Shown here piece after piece: positions 1 through 7,047 of a stretch of DNA of 64,000 nt; the stretch's first letter is position 1; every line of letters begins with the position of its first letter. This DNA comes from Geminicoccus harenae. GTDB taxonomy: Bacteria > Pseudomonadota > Alphaproteobacteria > Geminicoccales > Geminicoccaceae. Both the position numbers and the translations under genes were made by a program. Where the stretch lies: positions 1 to 64,000 of the forward strand of contig NZ_JABGCL010000021.1 in assembly GCF_019800005.1 (NCBI RefSeq), written 5' to 3'. Under the pieces are notes generated by a model. It was not told the DNA's origin and did not search any database. It saw only the letters and a list, made by a program, of their open reading frames with translations.

Positions 1-95
1 CCGTGCTTCCGGCAGATCTCGGCAACCGGCAGCCCGGCCTGACCCTCCTTCAGGATCCCGATGATCTGCTCCTCGCTGAACCGGCTCTTCTTCAT
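1..95 (-). CDS. IS3-family transposase OrfA, N-terminal part (runs off the window)
   Basis: The minus strand encodes MKKSRFSEEQIIGILKEGQA and continues through an AEICRKHG motif to the window edge. This is the typical start of the helix-turn-helix OrfA of IS3-family elements, the DNA-binding half of the transposase. Only 31 residues are visible, so it is unknown whether the gene is intact. It points away from the OrfB remnant on the plus strand at 165-704, whereas in a normal IS3 element orfA and orfB lie in the same direction. The two pieces therefore come from different copies or from a rearranged one. Confidence 0.75.
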   Translation of the reverse strand, partial: MKKSRFSEEQIIGILKEGQAGLPVAEICRKH

Positions 96-164
96 CGTCC
101 GTCTCCTGATCGACGGACCCTAGCTTCAGACCGAGGGCATTTCAGGGGGCAAGGTCACGGATGA

Positions 165-704
165 TGGTGTGCCGACCTCAGCTACATCCCGATGCGCAGG
201 GGCTTTCTCTACCTGGTCGCCATCATGGACTGGGCCAGCCGCGAGGTGCTGGCTTGGCGGGTGTCGAACACGATGGGGGTCAAGCTCTGCCTGGACGCCC
301 TACAGGAGGCCTTGGCTCACCATGTTCGGCCTGAATCTTCAACGCCAACTCCTCGGCGGTCTGCTGACCGCCGGTCCTGCGGATGCCGGATCCATGGTCT
401 GCTGCCCATGGATGGCAGCCAGTTCACCTCGGCCAGGTTCACCGGCGTGCTGAAGGAAGCCGGTATCCGGGTATCGATGGACGGGCGGGGCCGGTGGATG
501 GACAACGTCTTCATCGAGCGGCTTTGGCGCAGCCTGAAGTACGAGTGCGTCTACCTGCACGCGTTCGAGACCGGCTCACAGTTGCGGACGGACCTCAGCC
601 GCTGGATCGGCTATTACAGCGCAAGGCGGCCTCACTCATCTCTGGCCGGGCATATGCCGGAGGAGGCATACGAGATGGCTGGGGTAGAAAGATTGGCGGC
701 CTGA
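165..704 (+). pseudogene. IS3-family transposase OrfB, 5'-truncated and internally damaged
   Basis: Homology starts abruptly at WCADLSYIPMRRGFLYLVAI just after an in-frame TGA, so the first half of OrfB is missing. The first catalytic Asp (AIMDWASREV) and the Glu region (DNVFIERLWRSLKYE) are present, as is the conserved tail (RPHSSLAG, EEAYEM). The stretch that should read like IFNTDQGSQFT and carry the second catalytic Asp is replaced at about 327-410 by unrelated sequence. This looks like a one-base loss followed by an insertion of about 60 bases that restores the frame. Without that Asp the DDE site cannot work. The element is dead and marks a former insertion point next to the SIS genes. 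Confidence 0.8.
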
Positions 705-938
705 CGACAACCGGAACCAGCTTGTCCCGGCGGCCAAACTGTCCGACGGATAGGGACCACCTCTACGAACCCAAGGCCCGAGCTGAAGGAAAGAAGTTCT
801 TCAAGGCGTCCATCGGACCGGTACTGCATGCTGCAGTCCCGCACCTTCAGGTCCAGTACGGCCTAGCGACGTCGTTCCGACGCCCACACCCGGTCTTGCC
901 CGCTATCGTGGCGGCTTGGCCGATCCTGACGGGACGCG

Positions 939-1958
939 TCAGAAGGTGCTGGTCACCTTGGACAGGGTACGCGGCCGGTCCGGGTCGCGGCCGCGGGCCT
1001 GGGCGGCGCGGGCGATGGCTGGGTAGGCCAGTTGCAGCGCGGCCAAGGGCGTGTTGACCGGATCGATCGGCGGGAGGATCCAGTCGTCCTCCGGGCGGGT
1101 GCCGAGCGTCAGGATGTCGGCACCCTGCTGGGCCAGTTCGGCCGACGCCGCCCGGACATCCGGCTCGCCCAGGTCGGGCAGGGCGATGGCCAGCACCAGG
1201 AAGCCTGGGCCCACCACCTCGCGCGGGCCATGGCGCACCTCAGCCGCCGACAGAGCCTCGGTGGGCAGCCCGCAGGTCTCCTTCAGCTTCAGGGCGATCT
1301 CCAGGCCGGCGGCGAGCCCGGCGCCGCGGCCGAGCACGAAGGCGTTGCGCGCCTGGGCCAGCTTCTCGATCGGCAGATGGCCCGCCCTGCCCGCGGTTCC
1401 TGCCAGATCGTCCGGCAGGCGCGCCAGGGCGGTACGAAGCGCCAGCCGGCCTGCCAGCGCGGCCGTCAGCGCCTGCACCGCGGCCATGGAGCAGATCACC
1501 GACTTGGTCGCCGCGACGCTCTGTTCCGGGCCTGCCTGCTGGTCGAGCACGAACCGGGCGATTTCGGCCAGGGGCGAGGCCGGATCGTTCACCAGCGCCA
1601 CGGTGCAGGCCCCGGCCCGCCCTGCCCAGCCCGTGACCTCGACCACGTCGGCACCCCGACCGGACTGGGACACCGCCAGCAGCAGCGCGTCCTGCACCCG
1701 CAGCGGTGCTGCTTCCCTGGTGATCAGGGACGGTGGCAGCGACATGCAGGGCAGGCCCAGCCAGCGGGCGAAGCTCCAGGCGGCGAAGGTGCAGACATGA
1801 TCGGAGCTGCCGCGGCCCACCGTCACCGCCAGGCCGGGCGGAGATTGCGCCAGTGCCGCCGCGATCGCCGCGATGGTACCCGCCTCGTCCCGGAGCAGCC
1901 GGGCGACCCGGTCCGGGGCGCTGGCTGCCTCCGCTGCCATCAGGGTACCATCGGCCAT
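939..1958 (-). CDS. double SIS-domain sugar-phosphate protein (GlmS C-terminal/NagB-II-like)
   Basis: Two SIS domains (about residues 30-160 and 200-330) resemble the isomerase half of glucosamine-6-phosphate synthase, but there is no N-terminal glutaminase domain. This is the layout of NagB-II/AgaS-type deaminase-isomerases. Visible motifs are VGRGSSDH, AVSQSGRGADVV, AGPEQSVAATKS, KLKETCGLPTEA followed by EVRHGP, and a C-terminal PDRPRTLSKVT close to the family signature. The likely role is cytoplasmic isomerisation/deamination of an amino-sugar phosphate; the exact substrate is unknown. The ATG at 1958 is chosen because GGGAGG stands about 7 bases upstream; the longer frame would overlap the upstream gene. 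It lies 16 bases after the other SIS gene and is probably cotranscribed with it. Confidence 0.8.
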   Translation of the reverse strand: MADGTLMAAEAASAPDRVARLLRDEAGTIAAIAAALAQSPPGLAVTVGRGSSDHVCTFAAWSFARWLGLPCMSLPPSLITREAAPLRVQDALLLAVSQSGRGADVVEVTGWAGRAGACTVALVNDPASPLAEIARFVLDQQAGPEQSVAATKSVICSMAAVQALTAALAGRLALRTALARLPDDLAGTAGRAGHLPIEKLAQARNAFVLGRGAGLAAGLEIALKLKETCGLPTEALSAAEVRHGPREVVGPGFLVLAIALPDLGEPDVRAASAELAQQGADILTLGTRPEDDWILPPIDPVNTPLAALQLAYPAIARAAQARGRDPDRPRTLSKVTSTF

Positions 1959-1974
1959 GCCATGTCCTCCCGGT

Positions 1975-2700
1975 TCAGAGGCTCCGGTTGCGCCCGCGCC
2001 AGACAGCGGCCAGCCGGTCATTGTGCGCATCCGAGCCTGGCAGTGCCGAGGCGCGCCAGACCGGCGGTGCCACGCCCTGCTCCTGCAGCAGCACGGCCAG
2101 CCGAATCGCCAGGAGTTGCAGGATCATCGCCCCGCCAACGCTCGAGAAGGCGCCGACGCGCAGATCGTCGCCCAGCGCCACCACCGCGTCGCCTTCCGGT
2201 GCGCCATTGTCCAGCACATGATCGGCCAGGGCGAACAGGGACGCCCGCTCCGGTCGCTTCGCCGCGCAGGCTGGCGAGCCTAGCGCCACCACCAGGAGCC
2301 CGCGCGCCCTGGCCAGCCGCGCCACCTCCACCGTGAGCGGCGTCGTCCCACTCGACGAGATCGCGATCAAGACGTCGCCTTCACGCCAGTCGTGTCGCTC
2401 GACCAGTGCCGGCGCCAGCGCCGCCTGCCGCTCCAGCGCCGTTTCCATGGCGGCCCCTTCAGAGAATGCCAGGACGGGCGACGCCATCGGCACGAAGCAG
2501 GCCGGCGTACCGGCACGATGGTGCAGTTCCAGGGCCAGGCACTGGCCATGCCCCGCCCCCATCAGCCAGATCGTACGGTCGCGCAGGACCGCCTGCAGGC
2601 AGGCCTGGGCCACCGCCTCCAGCTCCGCCCGCCCCGGCCCCGCCAGCCGCGCGGCATGCGCCGTCACATGACGAAGATAGTCGTCGATCGCATCGCTCAT
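1975..2700 (-). CDS. single SIS-domain protein (UPF0309/phosphosugar-binding type)
   Basis: A 241-residue cytoplasmic protein with one SIS domain. MGAGHGQCLALELHHRAG resembles the phosphosugar-binding loop of UPF0309/YhcW-like proteins and GmhA relatives. ISSSGTTPLTVEVARLARAR is the second binding strand-loop, with the Ser/Thr-rich loop that contacts sugar phosphate. It is probably a phosphosugar isomerase or a sensor of amino-sugar phosphates. It is the first gene of a two-gene unit with the double-SIS gene downstream. An ATG two codons earlier (2706) is possible; 2700 gives better spacing to a weak GGTAGG. No regulator or transporter for an amino sugar is adjacent, so the substrate cannot be read from context. 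Confidence 0.72.
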   Translation of the reverse strand: MSDAIDDYLRHVTAHAARLAGPGRAELEAVAQACLQAVLRDRTIWLMGAGHGQCLALELHHRAGTPACFVPMASPVLAFSEGAAMETALERQAALAPALVERHDWREGDVLIAISSSGTTPLTVEVARLARARGLLVVALGSPACAAKRPERASLFALADHVLDNGAPEGDAVVALGDDLRVGAFSSVGGAMILQLLAIRLAVLLQEQGVAPPVWRASALPGSDAHNDRLAAVWRGRNRSL

Positions 2701-2706
2701 GCCCAT

Positions 2707-3444
2707 GGCCTACCAGGATCCCGTCGGCCCGTCACCGCCGGCGGCGCCACCACCGGGACAGGCCGCGGCATGAACCTGCGGACCATCCCGGACTGTCCGG
2801 TGTGTTCGCTGAGCCGTGGCATGATCTCCACCCAACCGACACGAGCGCGGAGGAGCGGACGCCTGCCGCTGCCACTCTGTCGCTTCACTTGGATGCCGGG
2901 CAGCAGACACGACCTGCGGTCGATGACGCGATGCACCAGACCGTACAGGTCCGCCGTCGGTGCGGTGTATCGAATCACGGAGTGAGGTCAGCACCGCTTC
3001 CAGGACATGGAGGCGCGACCAGGCATTGCGGTAGCTGGCAGCGTGTGTGTCCGACGTCATGGCGTGCAGCCTGCGCGCTGGGCCGTAGCTGGCGGAGGGA
3101 AAGTGCTCCGATGGGGGCCACTATGTTCTCCAGGCATATGCCATCGCTCCACATCCGAGAGCGGCGGCCGAACAGGTGATGGCGGCGCCAGTCGGCAGAA
3201 GCGCTCCAAGCTCGATCCCATAGTCCACGCCCTCGATCATCTGCTAGCGCGGCATGGCATCTCGGCCCACACGCAGAACTGCGTCCGCACCCGGCCAAAC
3301 CGGCAAAGCCCTGCCTGCGGCAACCCACGCACACGGCATCTGCTTGGAGGCTATCAAACGGCCGCCGGCCCAAGCGCGGCTTCGCGCTGCTGCCGCAGAG
3401 GCTTCGTCGAGCGGAACCTAAGCCGGCCGCACGCTTCCGCTGTC
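2707..3444. other. gene-poor stretch, nothing recognisable
   Basis: No frame in these 740 bases gives a protein I recognise. Base composition and apparent codon use are less extreme than in the flanking genes. Short open frames exist on both strands (for example minus 2697-2978 and minus 2975-3448) but lack clear ribosome sites and family motifs. It may be decayed coding DNA left by the same rearrangements that damaged the IS3 copies, or a regulatory region upstream of the SIS genes. Confidence 0.5.
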
Positions 3445-3642
3445 TCACGTGCGATCATGAGTGGCCACCACAGACCGTTGCAGGTATGCGGTCGCCGCCG
3501 TGGTCATCCTCTTGCTCCCAGGGCCATACCTCACTTCACCTCGATCCATTACTCGCTCCAGTGATGCGGCATCATCCAGGATCGGGCGGGCGCGACAGGC
3601 TTCCGGCACGAGCACCCCCTCCATCGTGCGCCGGATGCTCAC
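3445..3642 (-). CDS. hypothetical 65-residue protein overlapping motB
   Basis: A GTG start shares four bases (GTGA) with the motB stop, the arrangement used by translationally coupled genes. The product is small and basic, without a membrane segment or known motif. It reads MSIRRTMEGVLVPEACRARP, then an acidic helix-like stretch (LDDAASLERV), then a positively charged tail. I do not recognise it. The only support is the overlap and the open frame. It may be chance coding after motB. Confidence 0.25.
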   Translation of the reverse strand: MSIRRTMEGVLVPEACRARPILDDAASLERVMDRGEVRYGPGSKRMTTAATAYLQRSVVATHDRT

Positions 3643-4592
3643 CGCTGCGTCCTGCTTCCATCGGAAGGTATTTGAGCCGCGGCTGGCGCCGGCGTTGGCA
3701 GCAGCAGGATCGAGATCCGCCGGTTGCCGGGGTCGTCCGGGTGCTCCGGCAGGCGGGGCTCGGTGTCCGCCTTGCCGATGACCTCGGCGATCTTCTCGGA
3801 GGGGACGCCCAGCGCCACCAGGGCCTGGCGGGTGGCGTTGGCCCGGTCGGAGGACAGAAGCCAGTTGTCGCTGCCGGACCCGCTGGCGAACGGGCGGGAG
3901 TCGGTGTGGCCGCGGATCGAGAGCCGGTCGGCGCCGCTCGCGACGGCAGCGGCCACCAGTTCCAGGAGCCGCCGTGCCTCCGGCGAAAGCTGGTCGCTGC
4001 CCGAGGCGAACATCGCACTGCCTTCCCGGTCGAGCAACTCGATGCGCAATCCCTCGGGCGTGTGCGTGACCTCCAGTTGCTCGCGCAGCCCGCCCAGGTC
4101 AGGGCGCTCTGCCAGCGCCTGGCGCAGGCGGGCCTCGACCTGCGCGGCCGATGGCGCCGGATCTTCCTCTGCGGCCCGTTCCACCCGCATATTGTCCAGC
4201 ACCGTCTCACCCACCGGCGCGAAGGCCGCCACCAGCTCCTCCGCCAGCTCGCTCTCGACCGGCTCGCCCCGCCGCGCCGGGGGTGCGGTGTCGAACGGCG
4301 AGGCCGGCGGTGCCTCGATGAAGCTCGGCTCCATGACGCTGGTGCCCTGGAGGATCCCGGCGTCGCCGCCGGGCGGCAGCCGGCTGAGCGAGCTGGGATC
4401 CGTGAAATATTCGGCCAGCCCCTCGAGCTTCGCCTGGCTGGTCGTGCCCAGCAGCCACATGAGCAGGAAGAAGGCCATCATCGCGGTGACGAAGTCCGCA
4501 TAGGCGACCTTCCAGGCACCGCCATGGTGACCGCCATGTCCGCCCTCGATCACCTTGCGGACGACGACCCGCCCCTCGCGCTTACCGGCCAT
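3639..4592 (-). CDS. motB: flagellar motor stator protein MotB
   Basis: 317 residues. A short cytoplasmic N-terminus precedes one membrane helix (FVTAMMAFFLLMWLLGTTS, residues about 34-52). In MotB the Asp at the head of this helix (YADFVTAMM) is the proton-binding residue. A linker of about 130 residues follows, then an OmpA/MotB peptidoglycan-binding domain (about 190-300) with LSIRGHTDSRPF and RANATRQALVALG. It forms the H+-driven stator with MotA, anchored to the cell wall. It starts 6 bases after the motA stop, so the two are cotranscribed. No other flagellar genes lie nearby. Confidence 0.95.
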   Translation of the reverse strand: MAGKREGRVVVRKVIEGGHGGHHGGAWKVAYADFVTAMMAFFLLMWLLGTTSQAKLEGLAEYFTDPSSLSRLPPGGDAGILQGTSVMEPSFIEAPPASPFDTAPPARRGEPVESELAEELVAAFAPVGETVLDNMRVERAAEEDPAPSAAQVEARLRQALAERPDLGGLREQLEVTHTPEGLRIELLDREGSAMFASGSDQLSPEARRLLELVAAAVASGADRLSIRGHTDSRPFASGSGSDNWLLSSDRANATRQALVALGVPSEKIAEVIGKADTEPRLPEHPDDPGNRRISILLLPTPAPAAAQIPSDGSRTQR

Positions 4593-4598
4593 GGGGGC

Positions 4599-5477
4599 TC
4601 AGGCCGCCAGCGGATCGGCCGGGAGCTGCTGCAGCAGCTCGTCCACGGCGTGGAAGTTCGGCTGGAGATGGGTCGGTACGCTGCCGCGGGCCAGCTCGAT
4701 CGCCACCGGCGCCGAATGACCCTGCAGGTAGGCCACCAGGCAGTCACGGATGATTGCGTAGAACTGGCCGTCCTCCTCGAAGGTCTGCGCCATGCGCGAC
4801 GCCATCGGCGCGAACATCCCGTAGGACAGGAAGATGCCGAGGAAGGTGCCGACCAGCGCGCCGCCGATCATCTTGCCCAGGATGTCGACCGGCTGGTCGA
4901 TCGCCCCCATCGTCTTCACGATGCCCAGCACCGCGGCGACGATGCCCAGCGCCGGGAAGGCGTCGGCCATGATCTGCAACGCGCCGGAGTTGGTCAGTTG
5001 CTCGGTGTGATGCTTCTTCAGCTGCCGGTTCATGCTGTCCTCGACCTGCATCGGGTCGTCCAGGCTCATGATCATCATCCGGACGGTGTCGGCGATGAAG
5101 TCGCAGGCGAAATGGTCGTGCTGAATCTTGGGATAGCGCCCGAACAGGGCGCTCTCGTGCGGATTGTCGACATGCGGCTCCAGCGCCAGCACACCCTTGG
5201 TCTTTAGCAGCTTGATGATGGTGAACATCAGGCAGAGCAGGTCGCGATAGTCGTCCTTCTTCCATTTGGGCCCGGAGAACACCCGCTTCAGGTCGCGCAG
5301 CGTGCCCTTGACGACCTGTGAGCCGTTCGCGAGCAGGAAGGTGCCGGCCCCGCCGCCGCCGATCATCATCAGCTCGAACGGCGCCGCCTTGATGATCAGG
5401 CCGAACTTGCCGCCGGCCAGCGCGTAGCCGCCGAAGATCATCACGAAGACCAGGACGAGGCCGATGATGGCGAACAT
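4599..5477 (-). CDS. motA: flagellar motor stator protein MotA
   Basis: 292 residues, the usual length. Four membrane segments are visible: residues 1-22, about 35-52, and the pair ADAFPALGIVAAVLGIVKTM and GGALVGTFLGIFLSYGMFAP. The large cytoplasmic loop between the second and third carries the charged residues that contact FliG. The prolines in AFPALG and MFAPMAS match the conserved prolines that couple proton flow to movement. It makes the ion channel of the stator with MotB. First gene of motA-motB(-65-residue ORF). Confidence 0.95.
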   Translation of the reverse strand: MFAIIGLVLVFVMIFGGYALAGGKFGLIIKAAPFELMMIGGGGAGTFLLANGSQVVKGTLRDLKRVFSGPKWKKDDYRDLLCLMFTIIKLLKTKGVLALEPHVDNPHESALFGRYPKIQHDHFACDFIADTVRMMIMSLDDPMQVEDSMNRQLKKHHTEQLTNSGALQIMADAFPALGIVAAVLGIVKTMGAIDQPVDILGKMIGGALVGTFLGIFLSYGMFAPMASRMAQTFEEDGQFYAIIRDCLVAYLQGHSAPVAIELARGSVPTHLQPNFHAVDELLQQLPADPLAA

Positions 5478-5567
5478 GCGCGAACGACGCCTCCGCTGGA
5501 ACTGCCGGAGGCACCATACGCCTTGGTCTCTTTCGTAAAGGTTAACGGCCCGGCGGTTCCGGCCGCG

Positions 5568-6050
5568 CTAGTCCCCGGACTTGTGCGTCTCGCGCAGGAG
5601 GCGCTGGCGGTCGCGCTGCCAGTCGCGCTCCTTCTCGCTGGCGCGCTTGTCGACCAGCTTCTTACCGCGCGCCAGGCCCAGCTCGACCTTCGCCCAGCCG
5701 CGCTCGTTGAAGTAGATCGAGAGCGGCACCACGGTCAGGCCCTTGCGCTGGACCGCACCCTTCAGGCTCTCGATCTGCCGGCGGCGCATCAGCAGCTTCC
5801 GCGGCCGGCGCGTCTCGTGGTTGAACTGGTTGCCGCCGTGGAACTCGGGGATATAGGCGTTGAACAGCCACAGATCGCCCTGCATCTCCCCGGCATGGGC
5901 ATCGCCGATGGTGGAGCGGCCTTCGCGCAGCGACTTCACCTCGGTCCCGCTCAGGACCAGGCCCGCCTCGTAGCGCTCGTCGATGAAGTACTCGTGCAGG
6001 GCCTTGCGGTTCTGCGCGACGACCTTGCGGCCTTCCTGCTTCTTGGCCAA
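5568..6050 (-). CDS. smpB: SsrA-binding protein SmpB
   Basis: 160 residues, full length. The N-terminal VAQNRKALHEYFID, then GLVLSGTEVKSLREGR and ETRRPRKLLMRRRQI, are signature SmpB sequences. The basic C-terminal tail (KLVDKRASEKERDWQRD) enters the decoding site. It binds tmRNA and brings it to stalled ribosomes for trans-translation. The start codon is TTG (6050), the only one consistent with the conserved MAKKQEGRKVVAQNRKA start. The gene follows the dapA stop by 11 bases, so dapA-smpB is an operon. No tmRNA gene is seen in the window. Confidence 0.96.
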   Translation of the reverse strand: MAKKQEGRKVVAQNRKALHEYFIDERYEAGLVLSGTEVKSLREGRSTIGDAHAGEMQGDLWLFNAYIPEFHGGNQFNHETRRPRKLLMRRRQIESLKGAVQRKGLTVVPLSIYFNERGWAKVELGLARGKKLVDKRASEKERDWQRDRQRLLRETHKSGD

Positions 6051-6061
6051 CGCAATCTTCT

Positions 6062-6940
6062 CTAGTTGATGAGGCCGACCGCGCGCAGGGCCGCATCGAT
6101 CCGCTCCTTCGAGCCGGGCTGCGGCTCGACCAGCGGCAGACGCAGCTCCCCCGAGCAGCGGCCGAGCCTAGCCAGGGCATGCTTGGTCGGCGCCGGGCTG
6201 CTTTCGCAGAACAGCGCCTCGTGCAGCGGCAGGAGCCGCCGGTGGATCCGCAGCGCCTCGTCGGCCCGGCCGGCCGCGAAGGCATCGTGCAGCTCGGCGC
6301 ACAGCTTGGGCGCCACGTTCGCCGTCACCGAGATGCAGCCATGGCCGCCATGGGCGAGGAAGGCCACGATGTTGGCGTCCTCGCCGGACAGCTGGAGGAA
6401 GTCCCCGCCGCAGGTGGCCTCGGTGAGCAGCGGGCGGGCGATGTCGTTGGACGCGTCCTTCACCCCGATGATCCGCGGCAGCTCCGCCAGCCGGCCCATG
6501 GTTTCCGGGGTCATGTCGATCACGCTGCGGCCGGGGATGTTGTAGATGATGATCGGGATGTCGGTCGCATCGTGGATCGCCCGGTAGTGGGCGAACAGGC
6601 CGGCCTGGGTCGGCTTGTTGTAGTAGGGGGTCACTACCAGCGCCGCATCGGCGCCCGCGCGCTGGGCATGGCGGGTGAGGCTGATCGCCTCGGCGGTGGA
6701 GTTCGAGCCGGCGCCGGCGATGACCGGACGCCGCCCGGCCACCACCTCGATGCACAGCTCCACGACCCGCTCGTGCTCGTCATGGCTGAGCGTCGGGCTC
6801 TCGCCGGTGGTGCCGACCGGAACGAAGCCATGCGTGCCCGAATCGATGTGCCATTCGATGAGGTCACGCAGCGCCTTCTCGTCGACGGCGCCGTCACGGA
6901 ACGGCGTCACTAGCGCGACGATGGAGCCACGAAACATCAT
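6062..6940 (-). CDS. dapA: 4-hydroxy-tetrahydrodipicolinate synthase
   Basis: 292 residues. It condenses pyruvate with aspartate semialdehyde in lysine and meso-diaminopimelate synthesis, in the cytoplasm. The Schiff-base lysine lies in IIGVKDASND, the catalytic tyrosine in IYNIPGRSVID, and the substrate loop in GTTGESPTLSHDEHE. The ATG at 6940 has AAAGG about six bases upstream; a TTG two codons earlier would add only two residues. Cotranscribed with smpB. It is divergent from the lytic transglycosylase, so the roughly 105-base gap should hold both promoters. Diaminopimelate supply and wall turnover therefore sit side by side. Confidence 0.96.
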   Translation of the reverse strand: MMFRGSIVALVTPFRDGAVDEKALRDLIEWHIDSGTHGFVPVGTTGESPTLSHDEHERVVELCIEVVAGRRPVIAGAGSNSTAEAISLTRHAQRAGADAALVVTPYYNKPTQAGLFAHYRAIHDATDIPIIIYNIPGRSVIDMTPETMGRLAELPRIIGVKDASNDIARPLLTEATCGGDFLQLSGEDANIVAFLAHGGHGCISVTANVAPKLCAELHDAFAAGRADEALRIHRRLLPLHEALFCESSPAPTKHALARLGRCSGELRLPLVEPQPGSKERIDAALRAVGLIN

Positions 6941-7047
6941 TCTCAACCTTTTGGCAGTTTGGCTTGGAGCAGTGTCCTAGTTGCACGATAGTCTTTCCCT
7001 GCTACCCCCGGCAAGCCGGGGCGAGACCTGCGCCGGAACGATCGACG

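Noticed and set aside
632..844. Minus-strand frame over the end of the IS remnant
   Set aside because: Opposite the conserved OrfB tail; the resemblance is only to the complement of transposon sequence.
2697..2978. Minus-strand 93-codon frame just upstream of the SIS genes
   Set aside because: GTG start without a ribosome site, basic low-complexity product and no recognisable family.
3121..3240. Minus-strand 39-residue hydrophobic peptide (contains YGIELGALLPTGAAITCSAA)
   Set aside because: Has an ATG and a membrane-like stretch but no ribosome site or family. One such frame is expected by chance in 740 bases.
3486..5207. 573-codon plus-strand frame opposite motAB
   Set aside because: Antisense shadow; motA and motB are unambiguous.
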